From Dyadobacter subterraneus (GTDB lineage: Bacteria; Bacteroidota; Bacteroidia; Cytophagales; Spirosomataceae), in contig NZ_JACYGY010000001.1 of assembly GCF_015221875.1 (NCBI RefSeq), positions 1,302,001 through 1,366,000 on the forward strand: 64,000 nt of DNA, given 5' to 3'. The position numbers and the translations under genes are program-made. Of the stretch, positions 62,987-64,000 are shown piece after piece. Numbering within the stretch: the first letter of the stretch is position 1; every line of letters starts with the position of its first letter. The notes under the pieces are model-generated. The model was not told the DNA's origin. It made no database searches and saw nothing but the letters and a program-made list of their open reading frames with translations.

Positions 62987-63724
62987 TTACCATGGACAAT
63001 TAGCCGGTTCCGGAAAATATTCTTCACTGAAAAATTTTCCGGTTGGTCCATCCTCGCCAATCAACGCATACTTGGCAATACGTTGTCCCGCCTCTTCGGC
63101 TGTGCTGGTACCCTGGTAACCCGTAAAATCCGTCCTGGTCCAACCCGGACAAACTGCGTTGACTTTGAACGGCGTATCAAGAAGTTCGTAAGCAAGATTG
63201 ACCGTGTACATATTCAGCGCCGACTTGGACGATTGATAGGCCACATATCTCGTGGGATAATTATTACCTGATAAATTGGCAGCAAGCGTAAGTGAGGCCA
63301 TGCTTGTGCTTACATTCACGATCCTTGGTGCGGGAGATTTTTTCAATAAATCTATAAAAGCCTGTGTCACGGCAATCACACCGAAAACATTGGTTTCATA
63401 AACTGTTTTAAACGCATCAATTGTTGTTTCAAGCGCCGATTGCTGACGCACTCCGGAAATGCCTGCATTATTGACCAGCACATCTAAAACCTGTGTTTTT
63501 TCGCCAATGGTTGCACGGGCAGCATTGATTGATTCCTGATTTGTTACATCAAGCTGAATGGCTTCAATGTTGTCAAATCCTTCTGCTTTGAATTTTTCTG
63601 CGGCTTTTAAACCATTTTCCAAACTACGGCTGGCTAAATAAACAAAGAATCCGTTGCCGGCGAGTATTTTTGCTACTTCATTGCCGATTCCTTTATTACC
63701 TCCTGTTACTAATGCTGATTTCAT
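62987..63724 (-). CDS. SDR oxidoreductase, carbonyl-reductase-like
   Basis: This 245-residue SDR has TGGNKGIG at 7-14, NNAG at 85-88, Ser139 and YQSSK (Y163, K167). TGGNKGIGxxVAxxL and VNAVCPGWTRTDF are typical of carbonyl-reductase-like SDRs that act on aldehydes and quinones. It is 70 bases downstream of an AraC gene on the same strand, again a regulator-enzyme pair. Confidence 0.9.
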   Translation of the reverse strand: MKSALVTGGNKGIGNEVAKILAGNGFFVYLASRSLENGLKAAEKFKAEGFDNIEAIQLDVTNQESINAARATIGEKTQVLDVLVNNAGISGVRQQSALETTIDAFKTVYETNVFGVIAVTQAFIDLLKKSPAPRIVNVSTSMASLTLAANLSGNNYPTRYVAYQSSKSALNMYTVNLAYELLDTPFKVNAVCPGWTRTDFTGYQGTSTAEEAGQRIAKYALIGEDGPTGKFFSEEYFPEPANCPW

Positions 63725-63794
63725 TTTACAAACTGTTTAAAACTAACGAAGCAAAATTAGTCAGCGAGAAAACAGCCGGAATGGACAAATCATT

Positions 63795-64000
63795 TTACTT
63801 ACTGGACAAATCGCGTAGGTCTGCTAAAAATGTACTTACGCTCTTACCTGTGCTTTTTTTGAAAAGCCTTGAAAAATAATCCGGGTCATTAAAGCCCAGT
63901 TCGTAAGCCAGTTCCTTTACAGAAACGGAGGAATAATGCAGTTTCCGCTGCGCTTCCAGCATAAGACGGTTTGTCAACCATTCCTTTGGCGACAGCCCGG
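63795..64000 (-). CDS. AraC family regulator, N-terminal part outside window
   Basis: Only the last 67 or so residues are inside the window: GLSPKEWLTNRLMLEAQRKL then VKELAYELGFNDPDYFSRLFKKSTGKSVSTFL, the second half of an AraC DNA-binding domain. The frame stays open to the window edge, so the Met at 63977 is internal. It lies upstream of the SDR at 62987 on the same strand. Confidence 0.85.
   Translation of the reverse strand, partial: GLSPKEWLTNRLMLEAQRKLHYSSVSVKELAYELGFNDPDYFSRLFKKSTGKSVSTFLADLRDLSSK

Noticed and set aside
1..64000. CRISPR arrays, intact insertion sequences, rRNA genes
   Set aside because: No regularly spaced repeats, no intact transposase gene and no rRNA-like sequence were seen.

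Overview
The window looks like a chromosomal segment of a Bacteroidota bacterium, most likely a Dyadobacter/Spirosoma-type member of the Cytophagales. This is an inference from gene content: a CcoO fused to an extra cytochrome c domain, HisKA_2/TPR histidine kinase, many AraC regulators and SDR enzymes, weak Shine-Dalgarno signals and TAnnTTTG-like -7 boxes. It holds about 60 genes, most for redox and detoxification enzymes plus their regulators. No rRNA, CRISPR array, intact tRNA or intact mobile element was seen. LAYOUT: 1-3.2 kb is the end of a cbb3-type oxidase cluster (ccoN cut by the window edge, CcoO-cytochrome c fusion, two small membrane proteins, truncated haemoglobin). 3.7-6.6 kb has an SDR and two AraC regulators on the minus strand. 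7.1-9.8 kb encodes a sigma-54 activator with three GAF domains. 10-28 kb is a long plus-strand stretch of oxidoreductases, YCII proteins, NDH-2, pirin, cupin, AhpD-like and bestrophin-like genes. 28-30 kb has flavohaemoglobin hmp beside a frameshifted nsrR. 30-35 kb carries a TPR histidine kinase and an NtrC-type response regulator. 35.7-38.4 kb carries a second, nearly identical triple-GAF activator. 38.5-42.9 kb has a dead doxX, GAPDH and an SDR/SnoaL/hydrolase operon. 42.9-44.3 kb is a scar with a tRNA-like 3' end and an integrase relic. 44.3-64 kb contains further regulator-enzyme pairs (MarR, AraC, HxlR with SDR, MDR, ADH, AzoR, OsmC), two secreted beta-propeller proteins and a seven-PAS sensor. 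HOW THE GENES MAY WORK TOGETHER: the strongest unexplained signal is a putative sigma-54 regulon. Four good -24/-12 promoters (9911, 13033, 15013, 23557) and one weaker one on the minus strand (42948) each have, 30-110 bp upstream, copies of an ACTGWATWYAGT-like dyad. Between them they drive the NmrA-like, YCII, NDH-2, cupin/pirin/bestrophin and SDR/SnoaL operons. The likely activators are the two GAF proteins. The second one has a consensus sigma-54 promoter of its own (35616) with a perfect 24-bp palindrome of a different sequence upstream, next to the divergent NtrC-type regulator. This suggests a cascade of histidine kinase, response regulator, GAF activator and then redox and detoxification operons. 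The cascade is an inference; the promoter and dyad sequences are directly visible. DECAY: several genes are broken (nsrR, doxX, a zinc ADH, an integrase, an SDR tail). One NmrA-like gene is duplicated almost identically together with its promoter modules.
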